Shown in pieces: positions 9,672-17,989 of a stretch of 33,787 nucleotides of DNA (position 1 is the stretch's first letter; each line of letters opens with the position of its first letter). Source of the stretch: Candidatus Iainarchaeum sp. (GTDB lineage: Archaea; Iainarchaeota; Iainarchaeia; Iainarchaeales; DTGL01); assembly GCA_026396995.1 (NCBI GenBank), contig JAPLVS010000075.1:1-33787 (forward strand), given 5' to 3'. Made by a program: the position numbers and the translations under genes. The notes under the pieces are model-generated. The model saw nothing but the letters and a program-made list of their open reading frames with translations, was not told the DNA's origin and made no database searches.

Positions 9672-11690
9672 TTATTTTTTGAACCAGTCAAGGGATTGCA
9701 GGGTTTTTTCAAGGTGGCTCAATTCGCCCATTGTGTCTGTTTCCTCGCCAAGCCCTTCCCAGGGACTGCCTTTTTGCCTCTTTTTTTTCTTGTCCTTTTT
9801 CATTTTCTTTTTGAATTCCAGTTCCATTTTTTTCCTGAGCGCGGCTTCCTCTTCTTTTCTGACAATGGCCTCTGTTTCCTCGGGCTTTTTCGGCTTGACC
9901 TTTGCGCCTGGCTGCAATTCCTCCCACGAAAGCACCTTGTACTTTTTCTTGTCCTTGATCGCTTCCTCCTTCCTTTTGCGCCGGACCGCCCTTAAAACAA
10001 TCAGTGCAATTGCCGCAAGGCCGATTGCTGCAAGTATGGCCGGGTCCTCGTAGAACTGCCTGCGGTAAAAGGAAAGCGCAGTGCTTTTCATGCCTGCAAA
10101 GCCGCCTGAAAGGCTTACGTCAAGAGTTGCGGCTTCAGGCCCTATGGCGCCTGCAAGTGCATGATGGTACAAGCCGTCGCTTTCGTTGAGTTCGAACAAA
10201 ACCTGTTTTTTCACCCCGCCCGCTGAAATTTCCGCATTAATGTATTTTTCCTTTGGCTGGCCTTCATTGCCTGAAACCCTTATGATAATTTCGGTTATCC
10301 CTGTTTCTGCAGGGATAATTGCGCCTTCCTGCGGGGCGACTATTTCGACCTGCAACGGAACAACTTTCTTCGGTACTGCCAGGGTTACTGTGCGCTTGGC
10401 TGTTTTGTTGCCTGCAATGTCTTCTGCTGCAAGGCTGTAAGAATAAGTTTTGCCGCCTTCAACCCCTGTATCCTTGAATTGCCTTCCTTTAAGTGATTTC
10501 AATATTTTGCCGTCCCTGTAAACTGAATATTCTTTCACCCCGCTCAGGGAATCGGTTGCCTGCGCCCATCCAAGCAGGACAGAATCCTCTTCTGCAACTG
10601 CCGTGAATTTTTCACCCAGCAAAGGCGCTTCGGTGTCAAGGCCAGCCCAGGCTGTTTTGATTGCCTCGCTGTTTTTGTCCGCGTCCATGGAATAAAACCT
10701 TAAAATGTGGTTTCCGTCGGATTTTATTTCAGCTTTTTTCCCTTCACGCCAGTTTTCGAAATCAACCCTGTAATATGTCTTGAAGCATTCTGTTCCGGTT
10801 GCAATGCACTCGAACTCGACTGCAAATTCCTTGTTGAACCACGCGCCTGTATTGGCTGCTTTTGTTTCAAGCGGAGGCGCAGGAGCCGGCACCGGAGTCG
10901 GCGTTGGCGTGGGAGTTGGCGTTGCAGCCGGCGTGGGAGTCGGGGCAGGCGTCTGGCTTGGCGATGGAGTTGGCGTTGCTGAAGGTGCCGGCGACGGCGA
11001 AGGGCTTGCAGCCGGCGTGGGTGCCGGTGTTTTTGTCGGAGTCGGACCCGGGGTTTTGGTTGGCGTCGGTGTTGGAGTCTTAGTTGGAGTTGGAGAAGGT
11101 GTCGGAGTCGGTGTAGGGGTTGCAGTGGGTGTCGGGGTTGGTGTTGGCTCTATTGCCGAAAGATTGCAGTCCTTTGTTGTGGTGATAAAATATGCCTTTC
11201 CGGGTTCAAGGTCTCTTGTTGTTATTGTCTGCAGGTAGCCGAGGCTGTAATCATAATATACTATTGTCAGGCCAGAAGTGTCGCATGTGCCTTTGATGCC
11301 GCCTATATTTTTGGTTTGGGCTGGGGCTGCCACAAGGTTTTGCCTGCCTGAATGCAAATTCACCTGCGTGAACTGCCAGGAGTCCCCGAATATTTCGATA
11401 GAGCAGTCTTTTGTCGGCCTTATCTTATAGCCTGTGCCAGGCACAAGTTCGTATGATTGGCTGCTTGTTTCGGCCTGGTTTTGCGTTAATGGATTCCAGT
11501 ACGCAAGGCTGTTTGCAGAGCACTCCCGGCTTATCTGCGCCAATGTCAGGCCTGCGTTTTCCAAAGGAATTGAAATATAGTTGTCTCCGTATGCGGCCAT
11601 GCTTATTGTGAATGCAGCCTGTGCCAGGCATGGCTCAAGCAGAAGGATGGCAATGGCTAGTGCGCCAAAAAGCGATTTTTTCGTTTGCAT
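9672..11690 (-). CDS. Cell-surface type-I membrane protein, Thr-Pro linker, FN3 stalk (third paralogue)
   Basis: The track ORF starts at 11837, but the first 49 codons are Arg/Lys-rich and overlap the end of the preceding gene. ATG 11690 gives a signal peptide ([20 protein letters not shown]) and lies 29 nt from TATA element AATATTTTTTAA at 11714-11725. Numbered from there: a Cys-containing N-terminal domain made of two similar halves ([20 protein letters not shown] and [20 protein letters not shown]); a Thr-Pro/Ala-Pro linker (180-273); a paired-cysteine module ([20 protein letters not shown]); an FN3-like domain (about 363-437); an Ig-like domain; a transmembrane segment (about 548-568); and a very basic cytoplasmic tail ending [16 protein letters not shown]. 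The middle portion is clearly homologous to 3307-5628. Surface exposure is inferred. Confidence 0.82.
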   Translation of the reverse strand: MQTKKSLFGALAIAILLLEPCLAQAAFTISMAAYGDNYISIPLENAGLTLAQISRECSANSLAYWNPLTQNQAETSSQSYELVPGTGYKIRPTKDCSIEIFGDSWQFTQVNLHSGRQNLVAAPAQTKNIGGIKGTCDTSGLTIVYYDYSLGYLQTITTRDLEPGKAYFITTTKDCNLSAIEPTPTPTPTATPTPTPTPSPTPTKTPTPTPTKTPGPTPTKTPAPTPAASPSPSPAPSATPTPSPSQTPAPTPTPAATPTPTPTPTPVPAPAPPLETKAANTGAWFNKEFAVEFECIATGTECFKTYYRVDFENWREGKKAEIKSDGNHILRFYSMDADKNSEAIKTAWAGLDTEAPLLGEKFTAVAEEDSVLLGWAQATDSLSGVKEYSVYRDGKILKSLKGRQFKDTGVEGGKTYSYSLAAEDIAGNKTAKRTVTLAVPKKVVPLQVEIVAPQEGAIIPAETGITEIIIRVSGNEGQPKEKYINAEISAGGVKKQVLFELNESDGLYHHALAGAIGPEAATLDVSLSGGFAGMKSTALSFYRRQFYEDPAILAAIGLAAIALIVLRAVRRKRKEEAIKDKKKYKVLSWEELQPGAKVKPKKPEETEAIVRKEEEAALRKKMELEFKKKMKKDKKKKRQKGSPWEGLGEETDTMGELSHLEKTLQSLDWFKK

Positions 11691-11713
11691 TCGCAAATAA
11701 TAGGATGTTCGGG

Positions 11714-11725
11714 TTAAAAAATATT
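11714..11725 (-). promoter_or_regulatory. TATA box deciding the 11690 start
   Basis: Minus-strand AATATTTTTTAA is centred 29 nt upstream of ATG 11690, supporting leaderless initiation there rather than at 11837. Confidence 0.55.
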
Positions 11726-11734
11726 GCTGAAAGC

Positions 11735-12418
11735 CTAGCGGAGCCTTGTCCGTCTTGGGTTCCTGATACTGTCCAAGGTCCTTTGTCCAATGCCTGGCCC
11801 CCTCTGGCCTGCGCGCTGTGCCCTTTCCCTTTCCCATTCAGCCATTGTTTGCTTGTTTGCCCTGATATCCCGTGCGAGTGCAATTCTCCTGGTCGTCCTT
11901 CTGGCTTGTATTGCCCTGGCTCTCGCCAGCTGCCTTGGCTGGTCTATTTCCAAAAGGACAAAGCCTTTGGTTCCAAGCCTTATCCCACGCTCCATGGCTG
12001 CGGCTTTTCCCCTTGTCAGCCGCCTTAAAATCAGGTCGCCGTTCGGTGCCCAGGAAACGATTGGATAGGTTTTGGCAATGTCTGCAGGAAATTTGCGCTC
12101 GAAAAAGCCATCACTTTCCAGCTTTTCCATTGCCCTCCTTTGCCGCCTGATGTTCATGCTGTGAAACCTCAGGGCTTGCCTGGTTTTTCCCCCTGAAATC
12201 ACGGCCACTTCGGTTTTTTCCCCGGGGGCAGGCTTGCCCTTTGGGGTGTAACCTCCAGGCAGGGCATTTGACTTCTGGACCCGCCTTACATCCTGGAGAC
12301 TCCACTGCTTCCATTTCGCAGTCCTGATGGCCCTGTCCCCTATAATTTCACGGACTGCCTGCGGCTGCTCGGCGAAATGGATGCGTATTATTGGCGGCAT
12401 TGTTTCTTTTGAAGGCAT
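11735..12418 (-). CDS. Unknown basic protein
   Basis: I do not recognise this family. The track ORF starts at 12508, overlapping the subtilase gene. ATG 12418 ([15 protein letters not shown]) is the likely start because a TATA box (TTTTAAAAA, 12442-12450) sits 28 nt upstream. The product is about 227 residues, soluble, with no signal or membrane segment. The middle holds a possible small beta-rich domain ([37 protein letters not shown]). The C-terminal third is very rich in Arg ([19 protein letters not shown]), which suggests nucleic-acid contact, but that is only inference from charge. It lies between two exported-protein genes with its own promoter. Confidence 0.65.
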   Translation of the reverse strand: MPSKETMPPIIRIHFAEQPQAVREIIGDRAIRTAKWKQWSLQDVRRVQKSNALPGGYTPKGKPAPGEKTEVAVISGGKTRQALRFHSMNIRRQRRAMEKLESDGFFERKFPADIAKTYPIVSWAPNGDLILRRLTRGKAAAMERGIRLGTKGFVLLEIDQPRQLARARAIQARRTTRRIALARDIRANKQTMAEWERERAQRAGQRGPGIGQRTLDSIRNPRRTRLR

Positions 12419-12441
12419 GAATAAATTTATGCATTGGAGTG

Positions 12442-12450
12442 TTTTTAAAA
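12442..12450 (-). promoter_or_regulatory. TATA box of the 11735-12418 gene
   Basis: Minus-strand TTTTAAAAA is centred 28 nt upstream of ATG 12418. Confidence 0.5.
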
Positions 12451-12471
12451 CGTGCTTTTTCAGGGGGAGGC

Positions 12472-15400
12472 CTACCCCGTGTTCCTGAAAAAGCCGACCG
12501 GATTCCATGTGAAATCCGTTCCGTTTTCTATGGAATTTGCGCAGGTTTTTTCTGATTCAACGCCTTCAATTATTTCACTGAGTGTCGGCAGGCTTGTTTG
12601 CTTGGGGGCAAGCGTGTTTTTTTCGCACAGGTCTGTGCCGGTATACTTCATGGTGCTTTTCATGAAGGCGCAGTCTTCGGATTTGAAGCCGTTTTCAACA
12701 GAATCCATATAGGCATAGAGTTCGCCGATGTTGCCTGTGGCGCAATGCATTGCCAGTTCTGTGCCAGGCGGCAGGAACGCAATCGTTGACAGCAGCGGAA
12801 CCTCTGTTTCGCCGCCTGCCGGGAGCACATAAGGGGAGATGTCGGCAGACTGCCTTATTTTTTCCATTGGAATTTCAAGTTCTGCCACCACAATCTTGTC
12901 ATAGGTGCCGTTGTTTCCGCAGGCAGGAAGCTGTTCGGAGACAGTGTCTTTCGATATTCCGCCCTGGAAATCGAAGAAAGTGAAAATGCTTTTTTTCGCC
13001 CCGTATTCTTCAAGTGAAAGCCTTGCCTCCTCCTTGGTTTTTGAAAGCAGGTAATAAATCTTGCCTGTGCTGCCAAGGCCGGTTTCTTCTGTCATGGATT
13101 CAGGTGCAGCGAAAAACCTGACCCTTACAGGAATGGAATGCTTCACTGTAATGCCATACTCCGCCCCTTTTTTTGAAACCTTGAGTATCGAGCCTTCCCT
13201 TATGTCGTCAATCGCTTCCGAGTAAGAGAATTTTACTTTGGCGATGTTTCCCGAGTCCTTGCCTGTGCTTGGGGCAACCCTGTTTTTTTCCTGGTTATAT
13301 ACTCCAAAAGGCGTGTAACTGTTGATTTCCGGTATTTCATCCGTAAAATAAAGCATTGTATCCGCGTAATCCTGGAACTCGATGCTTGCCCCGTAGCCCT
13401 GCCTGCCGTTCTCAAGGCCTATTTCGCCGTCAAAGGGAATGAAAAGGAAAGGGTTGGAATGGTCGGAAAGCGCTTCCCTTAACCCAAGGGAATGGCTTGC
13501 ACTGCTTATCTTGATGTTGTCGATATTGCTTGAATCGAATATGAAATCGGATTTCAAGAGATACCGGCCTGTGCCGAACTGATTGCCGGCATTTTGCACG
13601 GAAACAGCCCAGGAATCCGGATTGACTCCAGCCTCTTCAAGCTGGCCTGAAAAGAATTCCTTGAAGTCTTTTTTGAAGTCTTTGCTCAGCGCATCCGAAA
13701 CCAGTTTTACGTCTGCAGTGCCGATGCCTGTTTTAGCCCAATTCCAGCCTCTTTTATAAATTGAATTTTTTTCCACGAATTCCATTTCCTCAGGCGCGAG
13801 TTTATTCAACGGAGAAAGCCCGAATTGCAGGAAAGAATGCTTTTCAAGGAAATCGAAGAAGCCTTGTATTTCGGATTTTGAAAACCTGATGGGGGTTGCG
13901 CCGGCAATCTCGAGATAACAGAGCCCGGCGGCAAAATCGCATTCCCTTTTTATCTGCGTTGCAATCTGGCGCTGCTGTTCCAGGAAAAGGGAAAGGGAAA
14001 CGAATTTTGCGCCCTCATTGTAGGGCATGGCAGGATCCCTGTTTTCAAGGTAAAAATCCGGCGGCAGGCCCAGCGATGCGTTTAATGCGTCAAGCCTTTC
14101 GGCCAAAGCCCCTTTCTTGTCCCTCCATTCTGCGAACCTTGCGCTTTTGCTGTCGCAGGGAATCGAATAATCGATGTAAAGGTCGGCAAGCCCGTATTGC
14201 TGGCCAAAGCAGTTCCTGGCAGAACTTTCAAGCGCCGAAAGCTCAGGGCTTGCGCCTGGATTTGAAAGTTCCCCGATGGATTCTCCGGCCAATGCTTTCA
14301 CCTTGGCCTCTTCCACAAACTCAGCCCAATCTTTATCAAGAGTGCATTCCGGATTATTGAATGCCGGATTGTTCCTCAAAGGCTTTTCGCCTGAAAACTC
14401 GATGCAGTTCTGCCAGTCGCCTGCAGCCTTGGCCCGCACTTCATCGGAAAATGTAGGTTCGCCGTATTCGTCCAGCGAGGAATATTGTTCCCTGCGCCAG
14501 TTCACCCAGCCTGCTTTTTCTGTCGCATAGAAAACCTGTGCTTCGTTTTCATTTTCTGTCGGCAGCACCAAAAAGCCCTGCCTTGAAAGGTCGAGCAGCA
14601 CCTGCCCTTTCGGTTTTTCGGCGCCTGAAATGTTTTCCGAAAAGAACTGTTTTTCCGAAGGCGTCATTCCGTTCAATGCCCTCACTGCAAGCGGCTGCGT
14701 TTCAGCAAAGAAAATGTAGAGCTGGGCTGCATCGCAGTATTTTTCAAGGCAGTCCACTGTCCTTTCAGCGCCATCCCTTTCCTTGAGATTCATCGCCCAA
14801 AGCCAGTTCCTTTTTTCCTTGAATCCGGCCGCATCTTCGCCTGTCTTTTCGCATTTGAGGTTCAGGCCGCTGCCCTGAAGGTCAGGCTTGTTGTAATAGA
14901 ACGGCATATAGTCGACGCTTTTGCCGCCTTGCTTATTGTACACTGTCAGTTTGAGCATTTGCATGCCCTCGTTTCCGCCGAGCCATTTGTAAGGCCTGAA
15001 ATCAGCTGAAAGCACTCCGGTTGAAGGCGTCTCTGATTCTATTGCCAGCTGCCATTGGACCGTGCTGTCATCCGCAAGCATGAACTGCTGTGCGGCGTAA
15101 TGGTAATCCATCGAACTATCCACGGCCTCCGAATGCGTCAAAAGCGCCAAAAACGCACCGAAAAGCCCGGGTGACAGTTCTGCAAGTGACGGAACATTTT
15201 TGAGGGCCTGGCTTAAAAGCGTGGATGCCGGGTCGGTTGCAAAGTTCCAGCCTGCCTTGACCGCCTTGCCTGCCGAAACAAGCGGAATTGTGAATCTGCC
15301 AACCGTGACTTCATCCCCGAGTATGATGGCAGCCAAGTCCAGCGAATACGCAATGGTCCTTCCAGTGGTGAAATAGCTTTGGGGGGTGAGATACTCGTAT

Positions 15401-17235
15401 GCGCCCTCAGGCCCGCTTGCTGTGCCAAACACGCGCATCTGGCCGACCTCGACAGTGTATTTTTTGAAATCCCTGCCGAAGGCAAGCCCTTTCAGCTCAT
15501 ATGATTCTGTTCCCATTTCATTGTCCTTTACGCCGAGCGGTTCCAGCATTGCCACAGGCGGCGTATCAGTTGCTGAAAGCGTTTCGATTACATTGATAAG
15601 GCCGAACCCCTGGCTTGTCATCGGCATCTGCATGTCTTCCGCGGAATTCCTTATCGCCATTTTTATCTCGAGAGGCGACCAGTCAGGGTGCGCTTCCTTG
15701 ACCATTGCCGCGAGGCCTGAAACATATGCGGCTGCAACCGAAGTGCCGCTTACCGAACCATAACCTTCAACCTGGCAATCCCCTGCAGCCGAAAAAGCGC
15801 CGCCTGCCCGGCCGCAAGCCATTCCGTTCAACTGGTCTGTCTGCGCAGCGCACTCAGCAGAACCAGGCGCAATGACATCGGGTTTCATGAGCAGGCCCGC
15901 ATCCCACGAGGTTATGCCTATGCCTGAGCCAGGCATCAAAAGGAAATGCCCTGCCCCTGCGCTTTGCGACGAGAATTTTTTCGGGTCAAAGCCGCCGTAA
16001 GCGCCGACAGTTATTGCCTTCCTTGCAGTGCCAGGCGAGCTAACCGAATTCGGGATTCCATTCGCCGCATCAGTGGCCTCGCTGTTCCCTGCGGAAACAA
16101 CCACAACAGAGCCTGCCTCGACTGCGCTGTCCACTGCTTTTGCCAGCGGGTCGTCGGCGCTTGTGCTTTCCGCATTGTTCATGCTTATGTTTATCACGTC
16201 GGCGCCGCCTGAAAGCAAGCATTCATTTTGGCTGCCTTCGCATGATGCCTTCGGGTCGACTGCCCTTTTAAGCGCTTCAATCGCATCGCTTTCAAACGAC
16301 ATTCCGGAATAAGGCGAATCGCCTGCGCACTGCATGATGCTGAGAGGGATTATTTCGGCGTCGGGCGCAACGCCCCAAGGCTCGTTTTCCTGCTGCATAT
16401 TGTCGTTGTTCGGGTCATATTTTCCAGCGGCAATGCTTGCAATCGCCGTCCCATGGCCTGACAGGTCAGCAGGCGCACCGGTTGAGGAAGGGAAGCTCAT
16501 GATGCCTGCGGCTGAAGGACAGTTTTCCGAACCTGCAGCCAATGCCTCCGAGCGCGCGCAATCCCCAAGCCCGGTCGTGATTTTTTTGCATTCCCCGCTC
16601 TCAAACCCAAGGATTGTGCAGCCACCGAAAGCCGGATGGGTGAAATCGATGCCTGTGTCGATGAAAGCGATTTTCACGCCGCGCCCTGTGGCACTGCCGA
16701 GCGGAAGATTCCTGTAATCCGACAGCCCTATCTCTGCGAAGCTCTGCCAGTTCGGGTAACGGTAATCCATACTTGCGCTGATTTCGCTGTTCTTGGTGAC
16801 GGATTTAATTCCAGGCATTTTGGCAACGCGCGCAGCCTGCCCGTCAGAAATATCCATTGCCGCACCGTTAAATAAAAGCGAGAATTCTGAAATGACAGCC
16901 GACCCGCACTGTGTTTCATCCAATTCCAGGCCTGAGCAGACCATTTCAATGCCTTCCTGCCTTGCAATTCCTTCAATGCCATTTTGCGCTGCAAGGCTGA
17001 ATCCTGTCGTTTCAATTGCAGTATTGGCAAGCGAATCCGAAAGCGAACCGAAAACTGACCCACTGCCGAATGAACGGCTCTGGCTTTCAAACCACGAAAC
17101 AGAACTCCCTATCTCCAGATTCAATTTAGGGGTGCTGCCGCTTTCCTTGAATTCAATAATCCATCCCTTTTGCGCTGCAAAAGCCGGTGAAAAAACCAAT
17201 AAGCAGAACAGTGCGAAGAAAAACAATTTCTTCAT
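12472..17235 (-). CDS. Giant secreted subtilisin-like serine protease (S8 family)
   Basis: A roughly 1587-residue exported protease. The signal peptide (KKLFFFALFCLLVFSPAFA) is followed by a propeptide-like region with an I9-type end (FNGAAMDISDGQAARVAKMP, then GIKSV). The catalytic domain has Asp in IAFIDTGIDFTHPAF (about 196, track numbering), His in LSGHGTAIASIAAG (264), oxyanion Asn in VVVSAGNSE (387) and Ser in GSVSGTSVAAAYVSG (502), so the triad is intact. About 1000 further residues form a large Cys-containing C-terminal region I cannot assign. No C-terminal membrane anchor or S-layer motif is evident. The start ATG 17235 overlaps the upstream stop as ATGA, so this is the second gene of an operon; the track start nine bases upstream is less likely. 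Probably processes or degrades proteins outside the cell. Confidence 0.9.
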   Translation of the reverse strand: MKKLFFFALFCLLVFSPAFAAQKGWIIEFKESGSTPKLNLEIGSSVSWFESQSRSFGSGSVFGSLSDSLANTAIETTGFSLAAQNGIEGIARQEGIEMVCSGLELDETQCGSAVISEFSLLFNGAAMDISDGQAARVAKMPGIKSVTKNSEISASMDYRYPNWQSFAEIGLSDYRNLPLGSATGRGVKIAFIDTGIDFTHPAFGGCTILGFESGECKKITTGLGDCARSEALAAGSENCPSAAGIMSFPSSTGAPADLSGHGTAIASIAAGKYDPNNDNMQQENEPWGVAPDAEIIPLSIMQCAGDSPYSGMSFESDAIEALKRAVDPKASCEGSQNECLLSGGADVINISMNNAESTSADDPLAKAVDSAVEAGSVVVVSAGNSEATDAANGIPNSVSSPGTARKAITVGAYGGFDPKKFSSQSAGAGHFLLMPGSGIGITSWDAGLLMKPDVIAPGSAECAAQTDQLNGMACGRAGGAFSAAGDCQVEGYGSVSGTSVAAAYVSGLAAMVKEAHPDWSPLEIKMAIRNSAEDMQMPMTSQGFGLINVIETLSATDTPPVAMLEPLGVKDNEMGTESYELKGLAFGRDFKKYTVEVGQMRVFGTASGPEGAYEYLTPQSYFTTGRTIAYSLDLAAIILGDEVTVGRFTIPLVSAGKAVKAGWNFATDPASTLLSQALKNVPSLAELSPGLFGAFLALLTHSEAVDSSMDYHYAAQQFMLADDSTVQWQLAIESETPSTGVLSADFRPYKWLGGNEGMQMLKLTVYNKQGGKSVDYMPFYYNKPDLQGSGLNLKCEKTGEDAAGFKEKRNWLWAMNLKERDGAERTVDCLEKYCDAAQLYIFFAETQPLAVRALNGMTPSEKQFFSENISGAEKPKGQVLLDLSRQGFLVLPTENENEAQVFYATEKAGWVNWRREQYSSLDEYGEPTFSDEVRAKAAGDWQNCIEFSGEKPLRNNPAFNNPECTLDKDWAEFVEEAKVKALAGESIGELSNPGASPELSALESSARNCFGQQYGLADLYIDYSIPCDSKSARFAEWRDKKGALAERLDALNASLGLPPDFYLENRDPAMPYNEGAKFVSLSLFLEQQRQIATQIKRECDFAAGLCYLEIAGATPIRFSKSEIQGFFDFLEKHSFLQFGLSPLNKLAPEEMEFVEKNSIYKRGWNWAKTGIGTADVKLVSDALSKDFKKDFKEFFSGQLEEAGVNPDSWAVSVQNAGNQFGTGRYLLKSDFIFDSSNIDNIKISSASHSLGLREALSDHSNPFLFIPFDGEIGLENGRQGYGASIEFQDYADTMLYFTDEIPEINSYTPFGVYNQEKNRVAPSTGKDSGNIAKVKFSYSEAIDDIREGSILKVSKKGAEYGITVKHSIPVRVRFFAAPESMTEETGLGSTGKIYYLLSKTKEEARLSLEEYGAKKSIFTFFDFQGGISKDTVSEQLPACGNNGTYDKIVVAELEIPMEKIRQSADISPYVLPAGGETEVPLLSTIAFLPPGTELAMHCATGNIGELYAYMDSVENGFKSEDCAFMKSTMKYTGTDLCEKNTLAPKQTSLPTLSEIIEGVESEKTCANSIENGTDFTWNPVGFFRNTG

Positions 17236-17906
17236 TTCCCGCACTCTTCCTTGAAGTATTGGACAGCGCTTTCAAGTCTTGCAACCTGCGCTTCCGCCGC
17301 ATTCCAGTCGAAGTTTTCCGCTTGCAGGGAAAGCGCTTTTGCTTCCTCAGGGAATTTTTCAGCAAACAATTTTATTTTTTCCGAATAATCCTTTGCAATC
17401 AAAACCATTTTTTCTGTTGCCTTGTTCAGGCTTTCATAATCAAGGTAAGTCCGGCATGTTTCCTTTTCATGCAGTTTTTTCACCCTTATAAGCGCGGCCA
17501 TGTGCTCTTTTTTTGCAAGCGCGAATTCCGCAGCCTCTATGTAGGCGTCTGCAAGCAGCGCAATCTTTTCATCGCCTTCTGATTTCGCCTGTTCAAGCGC
17601 TGCGATGATTTTTCCGATGCCTGCGCTTCCTGTTCCGGTAAGTTCAGGGAGCGCCTCGTGCAATCTTTCGGCCTTCACCCCGTTTTCCTTCCATGCTCCC
17701 GCCAAATCCGAGTATTTTTCAAGGAAGGTTTTTTCGGCAGGCGGCACAGGCTCAACAGGCTTTTTCTGGAGCATTACAAACAGCAGTGCAAAAAACAGGA
17801 AAATGCACGCAACCGCGACAACAATCCCGAGAGGGCTTATTTCCTTTTTCTTTTTGCCCTTGGCAAGCTTTGGCTTGGAATGCGGCTTTGCAAGGAAGGC
17901 AGTCAT
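17232..17906 (-). CDS. Small membrane-anchored helical protein, coupled to the subtilase
   Basis: A 224-residue protein with a Lys-rich N-terminus (KPKLAKGKKKKE), one transmembrane helix (GIVVAVACIFLFFALLFVML, about residues 27-46) and an outer domain that looks all-helical with repeated Ala/Lys/Glu heptads (about 60-224, TPR-like or coiled coil). N-in topology is expected from the basic N-terminus. It starts at ATG 17906, 27 nt from TATA GTATAAATATTT, and is first in the operon. Its stop overlaps the subtilase start by four bases. I do not recognise the family. Tight coupling suggests it anchors, chaperones or inhibits the protease outside the membrane (inference). Confidence 0.8.
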   Translation of the reverse strand: MTAFLAKPHSKPKLAKGKKKKEISPLGIVVAVACIFLFFALLFVMLQKKPVEPVPPAEKTFLEKYSDLAGAWKENGVKAERLHEALPELTGTGSAGIGKIIAALEQAKSEGDEKIALLADAYIEAAEFALAKKEHMAALIRVKKLHEKETCRTYLDYESLNKATEKMVLIAKDYSEKIKLFAEKFPEEAKALSLQAENFDWNAAEAQVARLESAVQYFKEECGK

Positions 17907-17927
17907 TATATCCTAAATAATAAAAGA

Positions 17928-17938
17928 AATATTTATAC
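17928..17938 (-). promoter_or_regulatory. TATA box of the membrane-protein/subtilase operon
   Basis: Minus-strand GTATAAATATT is centred about 27 nt upstream of ATG 17906; leaderless initiation is expected. Confidence 0.6.
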
Positions 17939-17950
17939 TTACCGCTGGAC

Positions 17951-17964
17951 TTGCTTCCGCTGGA
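17951..17964. repeat. Degenerate 3'-end element, weak copy E
   Basis: TTGCTTCCGCTGGA shares the TGCTTCCGCTG core of copies B and D, and again lies just past the stop of a minus-strand gene (17990). Confidence 0.3.
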
Positions 17965-17989
17965 GCGCCGTAAGCGGGATGGATTTTTT

